From positions 10,472,180 through 10,536,179 of the forward strand of contig OZ017770.1 in assembly GCA_963969345.1 (NCBI GenBank): a stretch of 64,000 nucleotides of DNA, in the 5' to 3' direction. Both the position numbers and the translations under genes were made by a program. A model generated the notes under the pieces. It was not told where the DNA came from, made no database searches, and saw only the letters and a program-made list of their open reading frames with translations. The DNA is from Turbatrix aceti. Taxonomy: Eukaryota > Nematoda > Chromadorea > Rhabditida > Panagrolaimidae. Below are positions 1 to 11,991 of the stretch, piece after piece. Each line of letters opens with the position of its first letter. Within the stretch, counting starts at the first letter, position 1.

Positions 1-498
1 GCAACAATACCAACTGCCGAGTCGACAGAATGAGTTGTCAAGTCGAAAGTCGACCATAATTATTTAGAAAACTCAACTTGATAAAATATTTATCACTTTA
101 AGCGAAAAAGTTTTTTCCCCGAGAGATTATGCGAAGATGATATACAAAAAAATGCAAATGATGACAGAACCACACACGTAGTAGTAGAACGAAATGGATG
201 TAGTATGGATGAAAAAACGTGCACATTTTTTTTTCAAAAATATAATTTTGCCATTGCGTGAATGCTTGTTTGTGCTCCTGTGCATGAGAAAGGGGGCTGG
301 GCTTATTAGGGGAGGTGGTTTATTTTACAACCTGTTAAGGTGACAAGGAACATCCCATATCACAAGGTGTGAAAAGGGCTACAAAAAAATTTTCATGATG
401 ATTGATCTTTTGGTCGGTTATGTCATAGAAAACGGTATTTAAAAAAAACATTGCATTAAACATAGGTTGTTGTTTAAAACTAGTTTCACCGAACTTAC
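1..498. other. no gene recognised (downstream of the FERM gene)
   Basis: AT-rich sequence with long A runs. The FERM gene ends its last visible exon at 499 with a good donor, so a further 3' exon or intron sequence must lie here or beyond the window. I could not identify that exon. Confidence 0.5.
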
Positions 499-2497
499 CT
501 CGAAAAACTAAAAGCAAAATTGGTAGCCGCCGGCTGCGAAGTTGTGGTTAGCGAAAACAAACTCGTGTTTGGCGTTCCAGAAAGATTTGAATGAGACGAA
601 GAATGCTGACGCCAGTTGTGAATTATGTTCGAACACCTACTATCCACGTCGCCCCGATTATGATTGGCAATCGAGTAGTTTCGGTTAAAAGCTCCCCGTC
701 GATCGACCTGCGGCGTCGGACGACAGCGGCTTTCTTCCACAGACTGATATTCCGTACGTCCACTGCAAAAAAAACAAAAATAAAATAAATGTTTTTCTTG
801 TATTGGTATTTAAATGAAAAAGAAACCTGTATCGAAATCGACTTCCCAAGTGAAAGATAGATTTGACACACATTGGCGGCGGCGCGATTAAACGGAAAAA
901 CGTGTGGTGTTCAATGCAGCTTTTCCAAAGCATTTTGCAGTTAGAAGCTGATATTGCGTTGAATATGAGAACTGTGTCGACAGTTTGCTAAAAAAATTCA
1001 ATTCATACTGTCTGGACAGATATTTTTGATCAAAACCAACCCTATTTTTGTCGAGGGTTTTCATCTGAACGTAAAACTGTTTTCTCTTGAAGCTTAGCTT
1101 TACAATCGCTGCCCAGGGAAAAGCATTCATCTTTACGCCCTTTTGAAAGATGGAAATGCCTTCGTTGTTGACGCCTATGATAATCGGGCTCTCGTTGCCG
1201 TCCTTCGCTTCGTAGAGGTCAAAGCCATAGAGCGGAAGCTGTTGTGCAAATTCCAGAAACTTGCATTCAGAATCGCCGGGTGACATGTTCTCGTGCTTAG
1301 CGTGCATCTCGGCTATCTTATGCATCATCTCACTCGAGTGATAAGTAGAAATTTGAAAACTCTCTGGATAGCCGTTTTCCGCGTACTCATTTGGGTCGTA
1401 ATTTCCTAATTCGGCTAAAAAAAGAAAACAAAAAAGGTTTGCCAAATGCCAATGTATTTATTCAATGACTTACACTGAGCTGCGTAGCCGCCGAGTAGGA
1501 TGGCTTCGTCGTCTGTGCAGGGAAGTCTTCCACAGTAAATGTCCTTTCGAAGTTGTAGGTACACCAAATATCTGAAAACAAAAATTTGAAATCATGAAAA
1601 ATAATTTTTGAGAGAATAACAAACCTAGTGTATTCTTCGACTAGTTTTGTCGAATCACTGACGTAAAATTTGACTCGAAAAAACAGATGGTAAGGAGGGC
1701 ATGTCATCTGCTTTTTAACAGATTTCTTAGTGTCAAGCCATCGCTAAAAATAAATAAAAAATTAAGAGCATAACCTTTTGAATTAAATATTTCACAGAAC
1801 ATGAACACTTACCATTCGACTTCCAGAACCATTAATATCAAAGACACAAACAAATTGTAGACCAAAGAAATCTTTTTCAACCAGATCAATGTGTTTAAAA
1901 ACCTGCTCAAGAAGTTCTTCACCGATTGCATTTTTCTGAAACATACAACCTCCATGACAAAAAATAAGTTTTACGTTAGGATTTAATTTCTTTAGATCTT
2001 CCATAAATCTCTTAGATAGCAGGATAAATTAACTCAAAAAAAATGTATGTAAGTGAAAATAAATTTCACTTCAAACGACCTCCGCGATTTTAAGTGATTT
2101 TCTTGCATCGTCAATCAAAAAAAAACATTAAAAACATCTGAGATAAATTAAAAAGTAGCAAAAAAAATGAATTTGAGAAAAATTTGTTTACAACCACAAA
2201 AAAAAATACATAGATCATTTAGGCAGTAAAATTTAGCGTAAAAAATTAATGGAAGAAAATTAAAAATGCACATACATGAATTTTAAATTCGTGTTCTGTA
2301 TTGTCAAGAAAAAATACTGTACACCTTAGTACTTTTGACGAAGTACTAGCCGTTGACAGATTTGCATTTTCATTTCGCGGTAGTGTTGCATTTCGAACGA
2401 CAGCGGTGGAGGTCGAAGTCGTGGATGGATACTGAAACTGCGGCTGGATGTCTTCGGAGTCTCGGACATTGTAGGTTCCGCTGCCGAGGTTTACCAT
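499..2497 (-). CDS. band 4.1-type FERM domain protein, 3' end missing
   Basis: Membrane-cytoskeleton linker of the protein 4.1 family. Coding exons read on the minus strand are 2276-2497, 1813-1935, 1625-1743, 1474-1571, 1041-1414, 827-987 and 499-762. All junctions are GT-AG and keep phase. After a short Ser/Thr-rich N-terminus the three FERM lobes follow in order. Landmarks are LVEKDFFGLQF (F1), LPCTDDEAILLGGYAAQ (F2), and LYGFDLYEAKD plus CIEHHTFFRL (F3). The FERM-adjacent element LGSRFRYSGRTEYQSVEES spans the 827/762 junction. The exon ending at 499 has a GTAAGT donor, so the C-terminal region (spectrin-actin binding and C-terminal domains in 4.1 proteins) lies outside the recognised part. 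The order matches 4.1/FRM proteins better than ERM proteins or FERM phosphatases, although a PTPN3/4-type phosphatase would look similar this far. An acceptor at 2506-2508 sits 8 nt before the ATG. Confidence 0.88.
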
Positions 2498-2505
2498 AAC
2501 ATCCG

Positions 2506-5500
2506 CTGGAAAAAAAATTGAATAAATTTTAACTTTGTCTCTGTGCAAAAATAAAAAAAAAATGTATAAATGCACGACATTTTTACGATCAAATCAAATC
2601 ATAATGCTACTATCATATAAAAAATATATGTTTAATCGCCACGTGCCAGTTGTTGAAACAAAAAAAAAGCTTTCATCCTTCAACGAGTCATTCATTTCAC
2701 AAATTGTGAATTGATGCACAACAATTATTTGGTTAATTCAACAAGTGTAAAGCTCAACACGAAACAAACAGTTGCTTGCGCTGGGTGAAAAAAAAACGAA
2801 AGGACAAAAATTTTTACAATGGCTCTGAAAAAAAATTATTTAAACCCATTCTTCAAAAAAAAGAAAAATCATAAATTCGAAAAAAAGGAGGCTTAAATGG
2901 CAAATGTTTTCAAGCTTTTTTAAGTACTACCATAAAGAAAAAAGAGAAGACAGAATAAGATGTATGTTGGACAGAATAAAAAAGCAAGCTGCCAGATTTG
3001 TTACATTTAGCTTGTTGGGGGGACGGGTAGGGTAGGGTGTCAGGAAGAAGAGTCCTTAGGGCACAAAACGACAAACTTTAAAGCAAAGGAGCCCCCCAAA
3101 ATTGACCGACCGAGAGTCGGGAAGGGAGGGGGGGGGCAAAACGACCGGGGGAGCAAAAGTGACCATCGAGTCGTCGTCAGTCTCTTCAGTCAGTCAGTCA
3201 GTCGATGGCAGAGCCAGTTAGCCTAGCGCCAAGCCGCAACGCCTTGTCGTGGTCTCGGTCCTCGGTTGTCTTCGGTCTTGTGAACGATTCATACCCATCA
3301 AAAAGAGTTATGCCGCTTCGACTTTGGAACAAATCAATAAATAAAACTGGCCTAACTAAGGGGCTGTGAAAAAAAGTGAGAAACAAATCCCATTCAATCC
3401 GGTGTGTCCCTTTTTGTCAGCGGTAAGCAGGCAGGTAAAATGACGCGTTTACATACTCTTACATTTGTAAATATAAATTTGATCCCTGTCTTTAAATGTG
3501 TAAAACAAAAAGTCTTAGCATGGCAAAAAAATAAAAGAGTGGGTAAATGGATGCGCGATAGATGGTTGAAGAGGGAAAAAATGGAGTACGGCATGTGAGT
3601 GACCCTGAACGTTAATTATCCGACATCGACCCCCGACACAGAGAGACCCAACTGGTGGTGATGCAGATGATGGGTGATGGCAGATAGCTCGGAATTTATG
3701 ATGGAACGAAAAAAGAAAAAAAGAATCGTTGTAGTGTGAAATAATTGGTGATTGGGCTAATGGCCGACATTTCGCGCATATGTCAGCACTCTCAGTTGTT
3801 TTTTACTCTCCGACACTTAAAAAAGTTTTAATCTGATTAATTGCGAGGTTTAGAAAAATCTGTTTGAACTTTTTTTGTGCTACTTTGCAAAAAAACATAA
3901 GAGCAAGGGAAGATAACAGTCAAAAACGAACAAATGCACAAAAAAAGCTGACAACAAGGCCCTTGGCTAATGCACACTCACTTTTTTTCGTTAATTCTGA
4001 ACAGCTTGTGTGTGTTTTGACGATTTCAAGTAAGTAACTACCCCATCCAAAAAAGGAGGAGAGGGGACACAAAAAATGACGCAGCATCCTTCCATCGGTC
4101 AGGATAGCCACTAGAAAGCGCTATTTAGCAGCTTTTTTTGGAGAAACCAACCCCAAAACAAAAATACATATATTTGAACGAGATTGCGAGTCAAGCAAGA
4201 ACGACTGGGGTTTTTCCTTGATGCGCGGGACAGGGCAGGCTGGTCAAACGAGGAGCAAGGAAGCAAGCACGTAGCCTAGCCAAACAGTTCAATTTATTAC
4301 ATTGACCCCACACAAGCGACAATGCTCGACCCATTTGGGGTAGTCGTGTTGCCCCGGCTATTTTCACAGTCGTTGGTTTGGCTGGTTGCTTTCACCATCG
4401 GGATGGGGATGGACGGAATGAATGGTAGACGGACAAGGAAAAAAAGCGGCGCGACAGAGGAGATCGTGGCAAGCAGGGAAGGAAGGAAACAAGCAAGCAC
4501 AGTCACCCTACTCTCATTGTCTCCCAGTCGCGTGTGTTGTTTTAGTCAACACATTATATGGGTAATACGTATCCCTGTTCACACCTTACATTAGTTCGGT
4601 TAGTATACACCCTTATTCCCCATTGTTGACAAAAAGATAAAGTGGTGAGATACTAAATATTCAATTGTACACTGGTTTGATAAGCCATCTGTTTGCAACA
4701 CACAAAACAGCTTATCCCTTTTGATCGAACGGACTGGACAGAACAGATGCTCAAAATACCAGACGCCAGAACAGTTGCTCTTTTGGATGTAAAGTTCAGC
4801 CTTTCTTCCCTTCCTTTCTATTTTTCCCCTAAATGGGTGATCACGGAAGGGAGGTTGATCTCAGCCGTCAACAAAGATCCAACAGAACAAACCCGAACGC
4901 GATTTTGTAAAATTCACGTGGAGGGAAAAGAAAAAGAAAAACAAAAGTGAATATTTTTTGTTTTTCGTCAGTCCTTTTATAAAGACCATGTGCCCCCTCA
5001 TATCTGCCCCCGAGGCATACTGTAGAGGCACTAAAAGGTGTTCTCCCCGGCAAATTGGGGTGCGGAGCAGGTTGGCCCTCCTACGTGCCCCCCTCCACCC
5101 CCGGTACTTTTTTGGAAAAAAATACCTTGCCAAAATTCTATTTTTTGTCAAAATTCTATTTTTTTCAAACTTGACTGAAAAAACGTGAAAAAAGGTTTCA
5201 AATAAGTACACTAGAATTTTTTGATTCATTAAAACAGGAGAAGATGAGTATGTACTTCCGACCTTGTCACACCTCCAGAAGTGCGTGGTGCCTTCGTTTT
5301 TACTTTAAACAGGAACAATAAGTAGAAGAACACTTTTATCCGTCGTCTTTACAAACAAACAGTTTTAAACATGTAATTTTTGCATTAGAGAAACTTTTTT
5401 CCCACCAAAGTGGTCGTTTTAAACTTCATTTAAAAAAAAATTTGAAAATTTTGTTTCGCTCTAGGAAAACAAAATTTAATGAATTACTGAATTGTTAATT

Positions 5501-6968
5501 TTTTTCGTCATTTTTCTAATTTTAGGTAAAAGAACCTAAAGAATCATTTTTTATGCCCATTTATGCATATTTTTTTTGCAAGTTCATAGTATGTTTTTTT
5601 TTCGGGCTTAGTCAAACAAGACTCCCTATTTGGGATGACATTTGATATCTCACAAAAATAACAAAAATTCCCTAGTCGCCTCAAAAAAATCATAAAAAAC
5701 GTGACAGATGTTCTCCAATTACCAAGCGACCAAAAAAACAAACTTTTACAAGAAATTTTTTTTCTCCCGGCTGTTTTTCGGCAGCATCGCATCGTGATAT
5801 CAGAATTCCGTTGCGTGCGATGCAATCTGGATAAGGTCCTCAAGAGGAAGTAACTCATGACCACAAAATCATCTTATTCATGTCTCCCCTTCCGTGTAAG
5901 CATGATAGATTATTTATGGCCCTGTAATCCCTGCATTATGAACAAAAGCATTCCTTTTAAAACAGATTGGAGGCTTAATAAATGGATGGCATGCCCCAGT
6001 TATGTAATCGGGGGCTCGTGTAAACACATGGTTACGCAATTACAATTTTTGCATAACAACAAAATGTATTGTTACCTGAATAAAAAATCCAAGCACGAAC
6101 AGAACAGTCACCGCAAAAAAAAAACAACGTGACTGATTGAATATTCAGTTGAAAAACGTTCATAATGGTCAAAAACACAAGCTAGTGTGTACGTTATTTT
6201 TTAAACGATTATCATCGAGACAGAACGTAATCGATTGCATAAAACCGACTGAATTGTATGTTTTATATTTATTATCATGCAGATGTTATGGTTATTGTGT
6301 AGTGAATAGTGAAAATATTTTTTGATACTGCACGTTGGTTATGCTTATCCAGAAAATACTGGAGCCCCAAAAATGAAAACAAATTCACACAGTACACGAA
6401 AAACTTAGACGAAAAATAAAAGCAAACCGGAAACAATCCGAACCGATAAACTAGGATAACAAAAAAATTAGACAACCAAACCAGAATAGGATAACTCGGA
6501 TTTAAAGTGGCTGTAAGGGCTGCAAATGAACTTCTAAGCCCCTGTGCGTATTTAGCAAGTGATTTTTATTGCAAACGCTTTTAAAATACAAAAAAACAAA
6601 AATAATCTTGCAAAAACCCCGACCTCTTGACACTCTTGTTAAAGCTGATTTTGTCACACAAATTTTTGGCCAAGGTGCCCTAAAAATTTGAAACTGGGGT
6701 TAAGGAACTCAAAACGGGTCAAAATTTGTATAAAATTTTAAATAAGTCACAAAATCAATTTTTTTGGAATTTTTACAATACTTGTTTTAAAAAACATCTT
6801 CAAATATGTACATCTGTTATTTTTTTGTCAATCAATATTTCGTTTTAAACTTTTCATTCCAAATTCAACAACAAAAACATTCAAAAACCGTGTAAAACTT
6901 CGTGAGATCATAAACATAGTGAAAATCAAGGAAACTACTTACTCCAGGTAAGTCCGTGAAAAACAAAA
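2506..6968. other. 4.5-kb intergenic stretch, no gene recognised
   Basis: This is upstream of the FERM gene and downstream of the unrecognised 296-aa gene. It is AT-rich with many A/T runs, a G-rich patch near 3,010-3,150 and a short CAGT repeat near 3,190-3,205. Open frames here are short, lack family similarity and lack paired splice sites. It probably holds the FERM gene promoter and perhaps 5' noncoding exons. Confidence 0.45.
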
Positions 6969-8920
6969 CTAATCCAGGAAAACAGGATTATGGTACCGAA
7001 CATTGGTGCCAAAATCGGGGTCGTAAAAGCTGAAAGGCCTGTGAGTGTTGAAGAGGTGTTCAAAAGACTTCAGAAATTCCGACAAGGCGCCAGGGCTTCT
7101 AGAAAAAAATATAACAAATAATAAAAAATTTGGAGCATGATTAAAAATGCAACTTACGGTGCAAAAACGTAAATATCTTTGTAATCAGCAAAGTGCATAT
7201 CACCAAACAAGTACGACATCTGTAGATCTTGAATTTCGGTTGCGTAGATGGGATTTGGTTTGATAAAGATGTAGACAAACTCGTCGACTTCGCTGCCGAT
7301 CATTCGAACGTAACGCCACGTTCCAATCAGTAGGGATTCGGTCAGAATATCTTCGAATCTGTCACCAAAGTTGATAAGCCTGTTACGCAGCTTGTGAGTG
7401 AAGGGAAAGATTGCGCAAGAATGAGTCGCTGACAAAGCTTCGAAAAGTTCCTCGAGTTCTGTAAATAAACATGCTTATAAACGTGGCAAAAATATTAAAT
7501 TTAAAAAAATACTCACGGACATGGCTGGTGACATTGTACGCCGCAATAATTCTCGTAATCTCACCGATTGGAATGGAAAAAATCGGCGATTGGCGGGGGC
7601 GATCATTTTCTGGAAAAATTTTTTTGACTTTCAACTTTTTTGGTATAATTTTTTTTTGATTTTAAAATAGTTGTTTTTGATAAACTTTCCTTAATAAATT
7701 TTTTTTTAATTTTTAATATTTTGTTCATAAAATTTTTTTTGAAATTAAATTTGTTTTTTTTATTGCTATTTTTTTTTGGTTTTCAATTTTTTTTCATTTT
7801 CAAAAACAAACCCAACCACCGATAAAACAGCCTCAAACTTAAGCCTTGATTTGACAACTTCGAAACTGGAATGCCCTTGACGATGACTAGATAGAAAATC
7901 TCGGATTCGGAGGTATTGGGTTCGTCTTCCAGCATTTCGCGGTATCGAGCGACGACAAGAGGACAATTTTTGTTATCCTCGATGTCCAATTGAGCGTGAA
8001 GAGCTCTGAAAAATTCCCATTCCTATTAAAATCGCCATTTGAAACCCCCTGAAAAAAACACCCACATCATTTTCCGTTCTTTAGGATTGTTCTGACGAAT
8101 CCAGAAGATGACGTATTCAAAAAAGATGGACGATCGAACGAGTTCAAACTCCACGTTGATGTCGATGGTTTTCGGAAAAGCGTCATTGTATCGAAGCTAA
8201 AAATAATTTGTTTTTATTTGGTAACAAAAAGTGATTTTTGCCCATGGTAATGAACGTTCCCTTGGTATTTATTTGAGGTGAGTCATTCCTGTTTACAACA
8301 TGCTGATGATTAAGGGTATCACAAGCATTGTAAAAAATGTACTATGCGGTGACACCAGGTGAAAAAAATAAGAGCGCGTGGTATGACGTCAAGGAACTGA
8401 ATTCTGGGTAATTGGGGACAAAAAATGATTTTTAGCTTTGACAAAAAAATTGCAAAAGAATTTTTGCAAGAAAGAAAGCAAAAAAAATATTTATCAAAAT
8501 ACTAATATGAATTTTAAAAGCAAAAAAAAATTATTTTGGCAAAAAAATTATCATTTTTTCAAATTTTACAAATTCCAGATCCACGTTCTTATCGAACCAG
8601 TCAGAAAGTGCACGTTTTTATACGTACATATTTTTTAATTAAAAAAATATCATAGGAATTTTTTTAGGAAAGATTGTTAAAAAAAATTATTTTTCATAAA
8701 AATTGATTTTTGAAAACCGAAAAAAATAAGTTGTCAAAAAAATTTTACTTCTGAATACAAAAAAATGTCATAAAAACTAGAATTCAGTTCCAGATCCACG
8801 TTCTTATCGAACCAAGGCCAGGACGTGCACGTTCTCATATATGTACATACTTTATCAATAATTCAAACAAACACTTACCGCTGCAGGGCTGTGAAGGTGA
8901 TAACCCTTCATGCCCCTCAT
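6969..8920 (-). CDS. unrecognised conserved-looking protein, 296 aa
   Basis: Six exons on the minus strand: 8879-8920 (exon probably begins at 8937), 8066-8196, 7812-8005, 7517-7609, 7158-7458 and 6969-7098. All introns are GT-AG and every junction keeps frame, giving a protein ending NPVFLD. There are no long hydrophobic segments and no signal peptide. Sequence is rich in alternating hydrophobic and charged residues, such as NVEFELVRSSIFFEYVIF and VDEFVYIFIKPNP, as in a folded cytosolic alpha/beta protein. I do not recognise the family. The first exon is short and its start is chosen as the first ATG after the acceptor at 8938-8940. An in-frame upstream extension within that exon is possible. 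It lies 3' of WIP on the same strand with a gap near 240 bp, compatible with a second gene of an operon. Confidence 0.72.
8575..8814. repeat. intronic 25-bp direct repeat pair with flanking inverted repeat
   Basis: An identical 25-bp stretch beginning CCAGATCCACGTTC occurs at 8575-8599 and 8790-8814, inside intron 1 of the unrecognised gene. A 13-bp inverted repeat (GGAACTGAATTCT) lies at 8393-8405 and 8779-8791. This looks like the remnant of a small mobile element. No clear target duplication was seen. Confidence 0.55.
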
Positions 8921-8937
8921 GGCGCCACGACCCGTAT

Positions 8938-9175
8938 CTATAATACAAACCAATCGTCAATCTTCAAACGTCAGTTGAGTTGCAATTGCTCCTAAAAGTC
9001 AAAAAACAAAGCCTCTTCCAATAAGTAGATATAAAAGCACCTGAATGAAACAAGTAAGACAACTTTTTTTCCAGAATTTTATAATATTGCTTTACGTACA
9101 ACACAAACAATTTTATGATATATATTGGTTATTGATTACAAAAAAACCAACAAACAAACGTCACAGAGAACACGT
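8938..9175 (-). promoter_or_regulatory. intercistronic region with candidate trans-splice acceptor
   Basis: The WIP stop codon (9176-9178) and the first acceptor of the downstream gene (TATTATAG on the minus strand, AG at 8938-8939) are separated by under 240 bp, with no evident upstream exon for the downstream gene. In nematodes this arrangement usually marks an operon whose second gene receives a spliced leader. Assignment is inference. Confidence 0.35.
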
Positions 9176-10359
9176 TTAAGAGAATTGATGAGCCAAGCCG
9201 AGAAAAGGCTCTGGAGGAGGCAAATCTTCGATTCGGAGAAAGTGAAAGCGATCTAGCGCGTTTGTGAATGGACGGTTAGTGTTAGAATTACCGGTTCGTA
9301 GATCGGGTGTAGCAGGAGCAGCTGTAGAACGGTAAGTAGGAAGTGGAAAAGCCGGAGGAGCAGGGACTTCGGCAGATGCGCCACGCGGAGGGGGTGGCGG
9401 TGGAGGAGGCTCTGAACCAGAACCAGAACCAGACGGTCGCTGGGCTGGAGGCGGTGGTGGGGGTACTGCTGGACGACTTGGAGGGGGTATTGCGGGCCGA
9501 TTTGAGCGGCCAGAGCGAAGAGACATGTCATCACGGGTCTCAATCTGTCCTCGCATGGACGATACCGAATTTGCCGAAGAAGTTGACCGGAGAGTTGAGA
9601 ATTTTGTGGCTGAAGCTGATTTTGGGGTTTCCTGAGGAATTTCTGCAGGTGGGAAGCGCTTGAGAGGTGGTTTCGGTGGAGGTACCGCACTCACGGGCAG
9701 AGAATCCGCGTGAGAAGGAAAATGGGTTACACGAGGTTGAAGGCGATTGGGCGTCGGTGTTGTATTTGCGGATACACTGGCTTCACGACGAGAATGAACG
9801 GCTGCGAGCTCGCTTGCAAAATTCGAATTCGCCATTGAGGAATTTGACTTGCTGGATGGAAGCTTCGGCGGTGGCAGGGGTGGCGCAGACTGGTTATCCG
9901 ACGTGGATGAAGGAGTTAGAGGAGCGGGAGTCGGCAACTTGACCGCAGCCTGGCCATATTTCTTGTTTCTCACGTCGCTGGGCTTGGAAGGCACGCCGTT
10001 GGCAAAGAGTCCACCGAGACCAACCGGGCCTGACCCTGCATTGTTTGACGGGAGTCCGAGAGGGGCTAAAAAACGCGTTGAGTTATAAAACCCATGAATC
10101 ACAAAAAAAACAAAAAAAGGTACAAAAACGAACCACGAGCTGGAGTTGAGGTTTCACCATTCCCTCCACCACCCTTCACCGTTCCACCAACCAGGGGAGC
10201 AGATCGATCATTGGTAACAGCCTTCTTCAGTCTCGCACCACGCTGGATTTCACTCAACAACTTTGATCTATCGTTACTCGGCTTTGGCACAGACTTGGGC
10301 CCTGGCAGGAGTCCCGACGGCGGTGGCGGAGGAGGAGGAGGCGGCGGTGGACCAGACAT
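9176..10359 (-). CDS. wip-1: WASP-interacting protein (WIP/verprolin family)
   Basis: Two exons, 10134-10359 and 9176-10065, give 371 aa. The protein binds actin and WASP and stabilises WASP-dependent Arp2/3 actin assembly. It opens with a polyproline run directly after MSG. A WH2 actin-binding motif follows at about residues 27-52 (DRSKLLSEIQRGARLKK). The middle is low-complexity and rich in Pro/Ser, with repeated PPPP stretches that would bind profilin and SH3 domains. The C-terminus carries the WASP-binding core, RFHFLRIEDLPPPEPF, at about residues 345-360. Length is shorter than vertebrate WIP (about 500 aa), as is usual in invertebrates. The start is the first ATG before the polyproline run. 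The gene is divergent from AGAP and probably heads a two-gene unit. Confidence 0.9.
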
Positions 10360-11991
10360 TAGTTATTAGCGGTAGTACAGTTAAAGCCTGCAATTCATGA
10401 CACCGTCGTATCCGGAAAAAAAGCAATCGACGCAAGCAATCGAACGGACGACACGCAAAGTGACGGGAGGTATGATTCAGCGTTGAATATTTCGCGATAA
10501 GACTACTCGCTGCGATGAGAGAGTCACAGAGAGAGAGCAGGCAGCATGCGACAGCTTGGTGCTGCGGACGATTTTTGTCATTTATGTAAACTTTATAACT
10601 CTCAAAAAGAGAAAACACAAGAAAAATTAAGCATGAATTAATATTTGTCATAATGTACATACAACCGGAGGAAAACATTATTTCCATCGATCGATTTATT
10701 TATCGACGACGCAGGATTTATCGTACGTCGGTTGGTTCGCGTCATCGAAAACACATGGATCAACAACAATTCCCCCTTCTTTTTCCCTCACAATCCAACC
10801 CACTCGAGGGGAAGCGTGCATGCATATTTTTGATTCCGTAATTAATCGTTCAGTGTTTTTGTCTGACTTTCACAGTCGTCTTAAAATATTGTGTGTTTCC
10901 TGTTTTGTGTTGACAAAAGCCACCACGTTGCTTGCTGCTTGCTCTATTGTAAAAAGGAAGAAGAAAGAGGGAAAAAGAGAAGAGACAGGGCTGCCTGCGA
11001 AGAAGAATGATGCGTGCGCAATGGTCGCGACACGAAATTTTAATAGCATTCTTCGGGTGTGAGTATGAACTCCTGCGTTCGTTCCATTTATCCTTGCTTG
11101 CTCTCCGGTCATCCACCATCCCATCCTTCACAGTTTTACGGATACGAGATATGTTATACCACCTTTCCGTTGGAAACAAAAATAAAATATTTTTTCCATT
11201 TCCTATGGATGCCCATTTTTGCTCCCGCTCTCCCACAAGAGAGAGGCTGGCTGTGTCGTCTGTGTTTGGCTTGTTTTGTTTTGTGCGTTGGTTGTTGGTT
11301 GCGAATACGAATGCGCATATCGACTATCCGTCATGGCACCCGCGCCGTCGATGCTTGTCCCCCCCTTTTTTCTTCGATGCGTGCAGTGTTGCAGCGGCAA
11401 TGAATTCTCCCGTTTGTTACTCACCCGATTGATTACTTTTCCTCTTTGGCTTTTTTAATTAGCAACACAAAAGTCAGTCAATTCTCACTTTTTTTGCACT
11501 GATTTTTCATTTTCATTTTCTCTCATTCTTTTAAAGGTGCTGTACAAAATTTTTTTTGTCCTTCCTTTTTTTGCCGATTGCGCGTTATACATACTTTTAT
11601 TATTTAATATTATATCCGCCGGCATAACGTGCCTCCCTTCCTTCCTTCCCCATCCATCCACTACCCCCCGTGTTCCGTCAGTTGTTTGGGATATTTTTTC
11701 ATTGACATCTTTATTGCGCGTCCGTCTGCCGGTCAATTGATTTGCCCCCCTCCCCCCTCATCTACCTTCGCTTCCTTCCACCTCGTCGGTGTCTCCTTCT
11801 GTCCACTTTTGACCCATTCCCCCTTATGCATAAATCAATTTTTCATATAATTTTATTCCTTATTGCAAAATTGAAAGGCAATAATAATATTATTTTTATC
11901 CGTGCTCGTTGTTTTTTTTGAATAAAAAAAATGTTTATTAAATTGTAATAATTAATTTCCCCAGGAGAGAGGTGCCATTGCCCCATCGCCA
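10360..11991. promoter_or_regulatory. shared divergent region between WIP and AGAP
   Basis: About 1.6 kb separates the two divergent start codons. It is rich in C/T tracts on the plus strand, particularly near 11,620-11,830. A splice acceptor (TTTCCCCAG ending at 11964) lies 27 bp before the AGAP ATG without an obvious upstream exon. It could accept a spliced leader or a 5' UTR exon. No defined promoter element was recognised. Confidence 0.4.

Noticed and set aside
9253..10088. several long open frames antisense or out of frame to WIP
   Set aside because: They are shadows of the GC-rich, proline-coding WIP exon.
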